DNA from: an uncultured Clostridia bacterium
GTDB taxonomy: Bacteria > Bacillota > Clostridia > TANB77 > CAG-508
Assembly: GCA_934129895.1 (NCBI GenBank)
Contig: CAKOWY010000004.1
Coordinates: forward strand, 1-64,000
DNA: 64,000 nt
Direction of reading: 5' to 3'
Shown one piece after another: positions 1-7,230 of the stretch. Every line of letters begins with the position of its first letter. The stretch's first letter is position 1. The position numbers were made by a program, and so were the translations under genes. The notes below the pieces were generated by a model. The model had not been told where the DNA came from. It saw only the letters and a list, made by a program, of their open reading frames with translations, and searched no databases.

Positions 1-69
1 TATATTTTTATGATGGTTATAGCATTAATTTGTGCAAAGAAAACATATAGTAAACATCAGGTAGAATAA
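1..69 (+). CDS. C-terminal end of a membrane protein (partial)
   Basis: The frame is open from the first base to a TAA at 67-69 and encodes 22 residues: a hydrophobic stretch (FMMVIALI) followed by a short basic tail. This looks like the last membrane helix of a protein whose body lies before the window. The family cannot be judged from so little. It is followed by AT-rich DNA and a decayed response-regulator fragment. Confidence 0.45.
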   Translation, partial: YIFMMVIALICAKKTYSKHQVE

Positions 70-93
70 GTAATAAATTTAAATTTTATTTAA

Positions 94-285
94 GGAGAAA
101 ATTATGAAGTTTTAGTTGATAATAGAAAAGTAAAACTAACTATTAGATAATTTAAAATATTAATGACTTTAATAGAAAATCCAAATAAAGTATTTTCCAG
201 AAATGAATTATTGGATTTGGTATGGGGATATGATTATTATGGAGATTCTAATATAGTAAATACACATATAAAGAATATAAGAAAA
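94..285 (+). pseudogene. Decayed response regulator, OmpR-type winged-helix fragment
   Basis: The frame from 94 reads as the C-terminal DNA-binding domain of an OmpR/PhoB response regulator (VDNRKVKLT, then FKILMTLIENPNKVFSR, then ELLDLVWGYDYYGDSNIVNTH and HIKNIRK). An in-frame TAA at 148-150 sits where the family normally has Glu just before FxLL, so the domain is interrupted. The receiver domain is absent and the frame runs straight into unrelated sequence after IRK. What is seen is a remnant; the cause (deletion or recombination) is inferred. Confidence 0.65.
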
Positions 286-288
286 GTC

Positions 289-396
289 TATGATGATTTT
301 GTACCAGTAAAAACTAAATATGACTTAATAGGAAGTATTGCAACAGATACAGGACTTACAAGACATACAATTATAGAAATTTTGAAGAATATTTTA
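289..396 (+). pseudogene. Scrap resembling the C-terminus of a type III restriction (Res) subunit
   Basis: Immediately after the response-regulator fragment, the same frame encodes TKYDLIGSIATDTGLTRH followed by TIIEILKNI. This resembles the conserved YDLIG-IA--TGLTRKT-EIL pattern near the C-terminus of type III restriction endonuclease subunits. No helicase or nuclease domain is present. The assignment is by pattern memory only and is moderate at best. Confidence 0.4.
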
Positions 397-450
397 TATT
401 ATTTAATATGTTTTTTAATGATAAAAAATAATAATTTTCTTTTATTCAAT

Positions 451-482
451 AATAGCCTAGTTTTAGGCTATTATTTTTTTGC
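451..482 (+). terminator. Intrinsic terminator
   Basis: A 9-bp stem (AATAGCCTA at 451-459 with TAGGCTATT at 464-472) with a GTTT loop is followed by a run of T. It lies inside the mosaic open frame, which argues that the frame is not one functional gene. Confidence 0.75.
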
Positions 483-636
483 AATTATCAAGAAAATTCA
501 GGAAGTTCTTGGACATTCAAGAATTGAAACAACACAAATATACACTCATATTTACAATAAAAACGTCGAAAAAGCAATGTTAGAACATCCTTTATCTAAA
601 TTTAAAATGCAAGATGCATTAGCATTTGTTGTATAG
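481..636 (+). pseudogene. Tail of a tyrosine recombinase (integrase remnant)
   Basis: Beyond the terminator the frame encodes IQEVLGHSRIETTQIYTH and about 30 more residues. This is the last catalytic segment of a tyrosine recombinase, with the GH histidine and the nucleophilic Tyr in IYTH. The N-terminal domain and the Arg/Lys/HxxR box are missing, so it cannot be active. It differs from the intact recombinase at 2507, so it is not a simple duplicate. Confidence 0.65.
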
Positions 637-649
637 AAAGGATAAGATT

Positions 650-970
650 ATGAATAATGAACAATCCAATTTTAGAGATTTACAATTTGTAGATTTAAGA
701 TTACAAAATGGACAGGTTGAATTAATATTAAGATCAATGGAGTTATACGGATATAATCTAAAATTTATGGTAAATGACACAGATATAACAACAGAAGAAA
801 GAAGCAGAAAACAAGCAAAATTAGAATATACATATCAACAAATTCTTGCAACCCAAGCAGAACAAGTCAATAATAAAACAAATCTTCATAATACCAATAC
901 AAAGATGGCTGAAAATATGTTAGAATCAACAAATATCTTAGATTTTGATAAAATAGCTAAAAAAGCATAA
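650..970 (+). CDS. Small hypothetical protein (106 aa)
   Basis: The ATG at 650 is preceded by AGAAAGG at a suitable distance, so I prefer it to the TTG 24 bases upstream. The product is hydrophilic, rich in Gln and Asn, with a probable helical C-terminal half and no membrane segment. It begins 13 bases after the integrase tail, as small accessory genes often do next to integrases. I do not recognise a family; it could be a passenger of a lost mobile element. Confidence 0.55.
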   Translation: MNNEQSNFRDLQFVDLRLQNGQVELILRSMELYGYNLKFMVNDTDITTEERSRKQAKLEYTYQQILATQAEQVNNKTNLHNTNTKMAENMLESTNILDFDKIAKKA

Positions 971-2129
971 AATTTACGAGATTTAATAAAAAGCGGTGGA
1001 GTAGGGGGAAGAGCCTTATTTTCAGATATATACATTTTAAATAAACACAATTTAAAAACAAAAAATAAAAGATTAGGTAGTAAAATATTTTGTGCAATGT
1101 TCTTAAATTATTTTTAGAGAAAATATAAAATATATAATTTAATAAAATAATTTTAATTTTGAATTTTAAATTAAAATTTAAAAAATTCCAAATTAAAGAT
1201 TTTAAAATTTTGTTTGGTAAAAAATCTTAAAACGAACATTTGATTATTACAAATTGATTTATAAATTTTAATTATAATCTTAGATTTTAAATTATATTTA
1301 TAAAGTCTGAAAATCAATTATAATTAATTTAAATTATTAACTAATTAAATTATCTGTTTATGATTTTAGAAATTAATTTTGATGCTTTAAACTTATAGTA
1401 TGCAATTTAAATTTGCAGATTTTAATTAAACTTATGGAATTATAATTATATGTAAGATCTTTTGAAATTAGTTAGAATAATGGCTTGCGAGAATCATTTT
1501 TAAGACTTTTTAATAAAACAGCCATATAGTTTGTTGTCTGGTATTTTAGCAAAATACTGGTAATTCTATGATTTAGCAATTTTTAGTAGTAAATTGTTTA
1601 ATTTTATAGATATACAATAATAATCAAAAATACCTCAAAAAAAGCGACGCACGAGAATCGATTTTAAGCCGTTTTTATTTTTAAGACTTATAGTTTGTTG
1701 TTGGTAAAATACGGCAAATATAGAGAAATAGGCATTTTGAAGATTTTAGATAAAATTTAGATAGAAGATCAGAAATTATAAAAAATTATTGAAAAACAAA
1801 TTTATAATTAAAGATAAAAATTATTTGAACATTAAATTATATAGATAAAATATTTAAATAGCTTAAAATTGATTTTAAAGCGTTATTAAAATAAGATTAT
1901 ATAAGTAATTGGATAACATTAAATAATATTAAATATGCAAAATAAAATAATTATATAATAAGTAAATATATTAAAGCTAAAGGCTTGAAAGTACTGAAAT
2001 AACTGGGTAGGACTATAATCATAGTCTATATATTTTACTCCTATCTCTTTTTGCACAAAACTTTGATTTTGTGCAATGATGTGTAATGAAAAATAGGACC
2101 TAAAAGCTACCCTTTTAAGCCCTACTCCT
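971..2129. repeat. Non-coding AT-rich stretch with decayed dispersed repeats
   Basis: No convincing gene is visible over about 1.15 kb. Two imperfect copies of a roughly 75-bp unit lie at about 1488-1560 and 1650-1715: CGAGAATC, then TTTAAG, then TAGTTTGTTGT, then GGTA and AAAATAC. A shorter third match (AATTGATTTTAAAGCGTTAT) starts near 1867. The rest is low-complexity A/T. This looks like the decayed remains of a repeat element. Confidence 0.5.
2051..2076. other. Perfect 10-bp inverted repeat
   Basis: TTGCACAAAA (2051-2060) and TTTTGTGCAA (2067-2076) form a perfect stem with a 6-base loop. A T-run precedes it on the plus strand but none follows on either strand, so it is not a classic terminator. 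It lies downstream of the small minus-strand gene at 2130. Confidence 0.5.
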
Positions 2130-2339
2130 CTATTCTATATCTTTTTTTAAACTGTTACTTGCATTTTCCAAAAACTTCCTACTTAATGCTATTCCTATCA
2201 AAATAAAAATTTTTCCTCCAAATCCAATTCCATACATAGTCATGTATAAATACACACTTTCAAATATTATTGTAAATCCTATATAATACCCTAAAGTTTT
2301 AAAACTTATTTTGTTCATTAAATTCCATATTTTTTTCAT
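2130..2339 (-). CDS. Small membrane protein (69 aa)
   Basis: It encodes a short protein with one or two hydrophobic segments (about residues 17-33 and 40-52) and a charged C-terminus. An AAAGGGA motif lies about 13 bases before the ATG, a weak but possible ribosome binding site. No family is recognised. It sits between repeat-rich DNA and the recombinase, so it may be a real small gene or a remnant. Confidence 0.4.
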   Translation of the reverse strand: MKKIWNLMNKISFKTLGYYIGFTIIFESVYLYMTMYGIGFGGKIFILIGIALSRKFLENASNSLKKDIE

Positions 2340-2450
2340 TTTCTATAATCCATTCCCTTTCTCTGCTCTATCCCACTCTTTTCAATAATTTATTTTAAAT
2401 TTTAATACATTTTCCTTATTTCAACAAATTTATTAAAAAGCTTTATTTTT

Positions 2451-2479
2451 TTTACAAAAAGTGATATCATTACTATTAT
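2451..2479 (+). promoter_or_regulatory. Housekeeping-type promoter of the recombinase
   Basis: TTTACA (2451-2456), a 17-base spacer and TATTAT (2474-2479). The ATG at 2507 follows with AGGAGA at 2491-2496. Confidence 0.6.
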
Positions 2480-2506
2480 AAATTATACAAAGGAGATTTA
2501 AAATAT

Positions 2507-3493
2507 ATGATACCTAGAGAAAAAAATCCTGATTTTTTAAATTCATTTTTAGATTATTCAATAACAATATTAAATAAGTCCCCTAACTCTGTAAAAGAAT
2601 ATAATTACGATTTATCTAATTTCTTAAAATTTATTATGGTAAGAAATAAAATCACAACAGAACAAGATTTTGACAAAATTGATATAAGTTCTTTTTCAGT
2701 AAATGATTTAAGAGCTATTACTCTTGATGATATACATGCTTATATCTCACATTTAGCAATAGATAATAGAAGTAAAGCAACAACAAGAGCTCGTAAAATT
2801 TCAACATTAAGAATTTTCTTCAAATATATGACTGTAAAAGAAAAAATATTAGATGTTAATCCAGCTCAAAATCTTGAAACACCAAAATTAGAAAAACGTA
2901 TGCCTAAATATCTTTCATTAGAACAAAGCCAAAAATTACTAAAAGTTGCAGATAATGAAAAAAATAGAAATAATAAAAGAGATTTTGCTATTACTACACT
3001 TTTTTTAAACTGTGGCATGAGACTTTCAGAATTAGTTGGTATTAATATAAATGATATTGATTTTGATGAAAATAAAATGACTGTAATTGGAAAAGGAAAT
3101 AAAGAACGAGTAATTTATTTAAATAAATCTTGTGTCAATGCAATTAATGATTATCTTGCATCTCGTCCTGCTTCATCTTTGATAAAAAGAGATTCTAAAA
3201 ATTCAGATAAAGCATTATTTTTAAGTGAACAAAAAAAACGTATAAGTAATAGAACTGTTCAAACAATAATAGCAAAAGAACTAAAATTAGCAGGATTAGA
3301 TACAAAAAAACTTTCAGTTCATAAATTAAGGCATACAGCAGCCACATTAATGTATCAATATGGAAATGTAGATATTAGAGCTTTACAGGAACTTTTAGGA
3401 CATCAAAGTATTTCAACTACTGAAATTTACACACATGTAAGCAATGAACAAGTTAGAGATGCAATTGAAAGAAACCCTTTAAATTTAATTTAG
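2507..3493 (+). CDS. Tyrosine recombinase, XerC/XerD-like (328 aa)
   Basis: This is a full-length tyrosine recombinase. The N-terminal core-binding domain (about residues 8-115) is followed by the catalytic domain with every expected residue: Arg172 in GMRLSEL, Lys197 in the GKGNKER turn, His272/Arg275 in HKLRH, His299 in LGHQ and nucleophile Tyr308 in EIYTH. Size and architecture fit XerC/XerD/CodV, which resolve chromosome dimers at dif; integrases of small elements look similar. A clear ribosome binding site and promoter precede it. The neighbouring graveyard with another integrase tail leaves open that it serves a mobile element. Confidence 0.88.
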   Translation: MIPREKNPDFLNSFLDYSITILNKSPNSVKEYNYDLSNFLKFIMVRNKITTEQDFDKIDISSFSVNDLRAITLDDIHAYISHLAIDNRSKATTRARKISTLRIFFKYMTVKEKILDVNPAQNLETPKLEKRMPKYLSLEQSQKLLKVADNEKNRNNKRDFAITTLFLNCGMRLSELVGININDIDFDENKMTVIGKGNKERVIYLNKSCVNAINDYLASRPASSLIKRDSKNSDKALFLSEQKKRISNRTVQTIIAKELKLAGLDTKKLSVHKLRHTAATLMYQYGNVDIRALQELLGHQSISTTEIYTHVSNEQVRDAIERNPLNLI

Positions 3494-3509
3494 AAAGGAC
3501 TAAAAACTT

Positions 3510-4016
3510 ATGAAACCATTATTTAAAAATATAACTGAATATACCGAAAAAAACTTTCAACAATTTGTAAGTTTTCATGCAAAGAAATTTACATTCAAAT
3601 ATAATTTATATACAATTATTATGACATTATTGATAATATATTGCATTATTTTGTGTGTTGTAAAAAAAGATATAAAATTATTGTTTTTATTTATAGCAAT
3701 ACTTATACTATTTCTACTATTTAGAATATATATACCTAATCAAAGATACCTAAAAACAAGAAAAGATCTAAAATCAAAAAAATCAACAAATTTTGTATTT
3801 TCATTTTATAATAATTATTTTACAATTGGCAAAAAAAGATTTTATTATTTTAAATTAAACAAAGTTTATGAAACAAAAAACTATTTTTACATATACATAG
3901 ATGAAGATAATGCTGCATTAGTTAATAAATCTGGTTTTGTTCTTGGAACATCAAATGATTTCTCTAATTTTATTAAGAAAAAATGCTTACTAAAATATAG
4001 CAAAGAAACCTCATAA
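3510..4016 (+). CDS. Hypothetical membrane protein with two helices (168 aa)
   Basis: It starts 16 bases after the recombinase, preceded by AGAAAGGA. Two adjacent transmembrane segments (about residues 32-50 and 55-72) are followed by a soluble domain of alternating hydrophobic and polar residues (NYFTIGKKRFYYF, then YIYIDEDNAALVNKSGF). That layout resembles YcxB-like proteins, which place a C-terminal beta domain after two helices. It shares a transcript and a terminator with the recombinase. Function is unknown. Confidence 0.7.
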   Translation: MKPLFKNITEYTEKNFQQFVSFHAKKFTFKYNLYTIIMTLLIIYCIILCVVKKDIKLLFLFIAILILFLLFRIYIPNQRYLKTRKDLKSKKSTNFVFSFYNNYFTIGKKRFYYFKLNKVYETKNYFYIYIDEDNAALVNKSGFVLGTSNDFSNFIKKKCLLKYSKETS

Positions 4017-4041
4017 ATAATATAATGAGGTTTCTTTATTT
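4002..4041. terminator. Bidirectional terminator
   Basis: A 13-bp perfect stem (4002-4014 with 4025-4037) lies between the convergent ends of the membrane protein gene and spoVFB. It has A-rich and T-rich flanks on both sides. Confidence 0.85.
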
Positions 4042-4620
4042 TTATAATATAATTGGTTCTATCTGTTCTCCATCTAATGCACTCTCAATCGTTTTTATTA
4101 ACATTTCTGGTTTAAAAACTAATGATCGTGGCTTTGTAATTGGATTATCTTGGCCAAATGGTACAAAATAATAATGTCTCATGTTTAAAAGCTTCCCAAT
4201 ATTAACTGCCGCACCAGAAAGTCCATTATTAGTAGATATAGCAATTACAACTGGTCTTTCTTTTCTTAAATGCGATTTTACAGCCATTGGTGCTGTTCCA
4301 TCAATAATATCATTTGCTAGTTTGGCCATTGTATTTCCTGAAGCTGGCGCTACAACTATAATATCTAACATATCTTTAGGTCCTAATGGCTCTACATCTT
4401 GAATCGTATGTAGAATTTTTTCTCCTGTAATTTCTTCTATTTGTTTCTTAAATTCTTCGGCACTTCCAAATTTCGTATCCATTGTATAACTATGTTCAGA
4501 CATAATTGGAATAATTTTTGCTTTTAATTTTACCATCTTTTTTAACTCTTCAATTGTTTTATTAAATGTACAAAAAGAACCTGTGAAAACAAATCCTATT
4601 TTTTTATCTTTTAATTCCAA
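4042..4620 (-). CDS. spoVFB: Dipicolinate synthase subunit B
   Basis: The 192-residue flavoprotein-like product matches SpoVFB (DpaB). It has the N-terminal GFVFTGSFCTF, an internal VVAPASGNTMAKLAND and C-terminal NPITKPRSL segments. With SpoVFA it makes dipicolinic acid in the mother cell during sporulation. It starts at a TTG (4618-4620), 5 bases after a perfect AGGAGGG. The usual partner spoVFA is not in this window; the gene is last in an RNA-processing operon. The ribosome binding site lies in a hairpin arm (see 4621-4676). Confidence 0.92.
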   Translation of the reverse strand: MELKDKKIGFVFTGSFCTFNKTIEELKKMVKLKAKIIPIMSEHSYTMDTKFGSAEEFKKQIEEITGEKILHTIQDVEPLGPKDMLDIIVVAPASGNTMAKLANDIIDGTAPMAVKSHLRKERPVVIAISTNNGLSGAAVNIGKLLNMRHYYFVPFGQDNPITKPRSLVFKPEMLIKTIESALDGEQIEPIIL

Positions 4621-4676
4621 AAAATCCCTCCTTTCTTCATTATTTATATATAATATGAAGAAAAAAGGGATTTTGT
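4621..4676 (-). promoter_or_regulatory. Hairpin burying the spoVFB ribosome binding site, with a sigma-K-like promoter inside
   Basis: On the minus strand two 20-base arms (4674-4655 and 4640-4621) pair over a 14-base loop, counting two G-U pairs. The 3' arm contains the AGGAGGG of spoVFB and runs into TTTTTT, so it also looks like the rluB terminator. AC at 4676-4675, a 17-base gap and CATATTATA at 4657-4649 match the sigma-K form AC-N17-CATANNNTA. A start near 4642 would omit the 5' arm and leave the binding site free. Confidence 0.55.
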
Positions 4677-4682
4677 TGATTA

Positions 4683-5414
4683 TTATTCCTTTTCTTGTAA
4701 TTTTAATAATTCTTTATCTGTCAATTCTCTACATTCGCCTTCTTTTAAATCATTTGGCAAAGATAAATTTCCTATACTAATTCTATGCAACTCAATAACT
4801 TTTGCACCACAACATCCAAACATTCTTTTTATTTGATGATATCTACCTTCTCTTAAAGTTACTATAGCAACATTTGAACCTATAATTTTCATCTCTGCTG
4901 GTTTACATATTCCATCACTTAATTCAATTCCATTACTGAATCTTTCAATCATATCTTCAGTTGCATTTATATCCAAAGTCACTTTATAAGACTTCTTTAC
5001 ATGTTTTTTTGGTGATAGTATATTATGTGCTAATTCTCCATCATCTGTAATTATCATTAAACCTGTTGTATTTTTATCAAGCCTTCCAGCTGGAAATAAA
5101 TTTCTTTTATTAAACTCTTCTGGAACTAATTCCAATACTGTTTTATCTCTTTTGTCAGTTGTTGCTGACACATATCCTTGCGGTTTATTTAAAACTAAAT
5201 ATATTTTTCTTTTTACATTTAATTTGATTCCTTCAATAACTATTTCATCATTTCCAACATTAACTTTGACATCTGAACTTTTTACAATTTCACCATTTAA
5301 TAATACTTTATGACTTGATATTAATTTTTTTACTTCTTTTCTTGAATATTTTCCTTGTGATGAAATAATTTTGTCTATTCTTTCACTTTTACTATTATTC
5401 AAATTTTTCTCCAA
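4683..5414 (-). CDS. Ribosomal pseudouridine synthase, RsuA/RluB family
   Basis: An N-terminal S4 RNA-binding domain (about residues 11-60) precedes the catalytic domain with the GRLDKNTTGL motif, whose Asp is the nucleophile, and the C-terminal HQIKRMFG signature. RsuA/RluB/RluE enzymes modify uridine in 16S or 23S rRNA. The target cannot be fixed from sequence alone. Its start overlaps the end of fmt by 20 bases, which suggests translational coupling. Confidence 0.88.
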   Translation of the reverse strand: MEKNLNNSKSERIDKIISSQGKYSRKEVKKLISSHKVLLNGEIVKSSDVKVNVGNDEIVIEGIKLNVKRKIYLVLNKPQGYVSATTDKRDKTVLELVPEEFNKRNLFPAGRLDKNTTGLMIITDDGELAHNILSPKKHVKKSYKVTLDINATEDMIERFSNGIELSDGICKPAEMKIIGSNVAIVTLREGRYHQIKRMFGCCGAKVIELHRISIGNLSLPNDLKEGECRELTDKELLKLQEKE

Positions 5415-6339
5415 CTTCTAAAGAATTTCCTCTTAAAAAATCATAAATTGGCATTTTTTTTGAGTTTTCGGCTTGGATTTCTAATACTTTTATTAAACCA
5501 TCTTTTACCTTTATATATAACCCATCTTTGCTATTTGAAATTACAATTGTACCATTTTCTAACTTTTTAAATTCTTCGTTTAATTCACTTATATCTACTT
5601 TCCAGAATTTTATTTTTTTATCATTTATAAAAGAATATGTTCCCATTATAGGATTTAAAGCTCTAACTAAATTTTTTATTTCTCTTGCTGTTTTTTCATT
5701 CCAGTTTATTTTTGACATTTCTTTATTCAACATTGGAGCAACAGAAAAATCATCTCCCTGTGGTATTCTTGGAGCTTCACCATTTTCAACTTGTTTTAAT
5801 GTTTTTACTAATAGTTTTGCACCAATTACTGATAATTTTTCCCATAATTCACCTGTAGTTTCGTCTTCTGGTATTTCGACTTTTTCTTTTAAAATCATAT
5901 CTCCTGTATCCATTCCAACATCCATATACATTGTTGTTACACCTGTTACTTTGTCACCATTTAAAACTGCCCATTGAATTGGAGCTGCTCCTCTATATTT
6001 AGGTAATAAAGAACCATGTAAGTTAATACATCCTTTACTAGGAATATCTAAAATCTCTTTTGGAAGAATTTTTCCATAAGCTACAACACATATTACATCT
6101 GGTTGTAATTTTTTTAATTCTTCTACAAATTCTTCATTATTTTTTATTTTTTCTGGTTGATAAATATTTAGATTTTTTTCAAGTGCATATTCTTTTACTG
6201 GAGAGGCTATCATTTTCATTCCTCTTCCCTTTGGTTTATCAACATTTGTAACTACTCCCACTATATCATAACCAGAATTATATAATTCTTCTAATGATTT
6301 TTGAGCAAAATCTGGAGTTCCCATAAAAACTATTTTCAT
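5395..6339 (-). CDS. fmt: Methionyl-tRNA formyltransferase
   Basis: The 314-residue protein has the N-terminal formyl-transfer fold (MKIVFMGTPDFA) with the active-site block INLHGSLLPKYRGAAPIQWA and the substrate loop VTTMYMDVGMDTGDM, then the C-terminal tRNA-binding domain. It formylates Met on initiator tRNA. It lies between ksgA and the pseudouridine synthase; peptide deformylase, its usual neighbour, is instead at 25390 beside priA. Confidence 0.96.
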   Translation of the reverse strand: MKIVFMGTPDFAQKSLEELYNSGYDIVGVVTNVDKPKGRGMKMIASPVKEYALEKNLNIYQPEKIKNNEEFVEELKKLQPDVICVVAYGKILPKEILDIPSKGCINLHGSLLPKYRGAAPIQWAVLNGDKVTGVTTMYMDVGMDTGDMILKEKVEIPEDETTGELWEKLSVIGAKLLVKTLKQVENGEAPRIPQGDDFSVAPMLNKEMSKINWNEKTAREIKNLVRALNPIMGTYSFINDKKIKFWKVDISELNEEFKKLENGTIVISNSKDGLYIKVKDGLIKVLEIQAENSKKMPIYDFLRGNSLEVGEKFE

Positions 6340-6356
6340 TTAATTTCCTCCCATTT

Positions 6357-7217
6357 TTATTTAGTAATTATTTCTGCAATATCAGCATAATTTTGTATAG
6401 TAAGATTTTCAGCTCTAACATTTGGTTTCAAACCAATTTGTTTCAGGATATTTTCTCCCTCTTGTTTACTTGAAAATACTTGTGCATTAGTTAATGCATT
6501 TAATAAAGTTTTTCTTCTTTGCATAAATGCACTTTTTATAATCATAAACATAACTTTAGGATTATCTATTTCTACCGCTGGCTTTTTTCTAATATTCATT
6601 TTTATTACTTCTGATGTTACTTCAGGTTCTGGTATAAATGAACTATTTGGAACTTCCATAATTTTTTCTGATTCACAATAATAATATACTGTATATGTTA
6701 TTGCACCTGTATTTTTTTGACTTGGTATTTCAATTAATCTATCTGCAACTTCTTTTTGTATCATAATTGTTATACTTTCAATATCTAATCTTTCTTCTAA
6801 TAATTTCATAACTATAGGTGTTGTAATATAATATGGCAAATTAGCAACAATTTTAACATTTTTTATATTATCTGACATTTTGTTTTTTCTTATAATCTCA
6901 TTTAAATCAACTTTTAATACATCTTCATTTAGTATTTCAAAATTTGAATAAAACTTAAATCTATCTTCTAGAATTTCTACCATCTTAGGATCTAATTCTA
7001 TACATAATACTTTTCCTGCTTTTTCTAATAGATATTTTGTTAATACACCTAATCCAGGTCCTATTTCTATTACCATATCATTTTGAGTAATTTTACTACA
7101 ATTTATAATGTTTTCTACAACTTCTCCATTTACCAAAAAGTTTTGTCCAAGACTCTTATTAGCTTTTATTCCATATTGTTTCATTATGAATTTTGTCTCA
7201 TCATATAAATTTGTCAT
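6357..7217 (-). CDS. rsmA (ksgA): 16S rRNA dimethyladenosine transferase
   Basis: The 286-residue protein carries the KsgA/RsmA signature: KSLGQNFLVNGEVV, the SAM-binding VIEIGPGLGVLTK, then NLPYYITTPI in the catalytic position and a C-terminal helical domain. It dimethylates two adjacent adenines in helix 45 of 16S rRNA during small-subunit maturation. It starts 13 bases after argS ends and 17 bases before fmt, in one operon. Confidence 0.96.
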   Translation of the reverse strand: MTNLYDETKFIMKQYGIKANKSLGQNFLVNGEVVENIINCSKITQNDMVIEIGPGLGVLTKYLLEKAGKVLCIELDPKMVEILEDRFKFYSNFEILNEDVLKVDLNEIIRKNKMSDNIKNVKIVANLPYYITTPIVMKLLEERLDIESITIMIQKEVADRLIEIPSQKNTGAITYTVYYYCESEKIMEVPNSSFIPEPEVTSEVIKMNIRKKPAVEIDNPKVMFMIIKSAFMQRRKTLLNALTNAQVFSSKQEGENILKQIGLKPNVRAENLTIQNYADIAEIITK

Positions 7218-7230
7218 TTATACCTCCATA

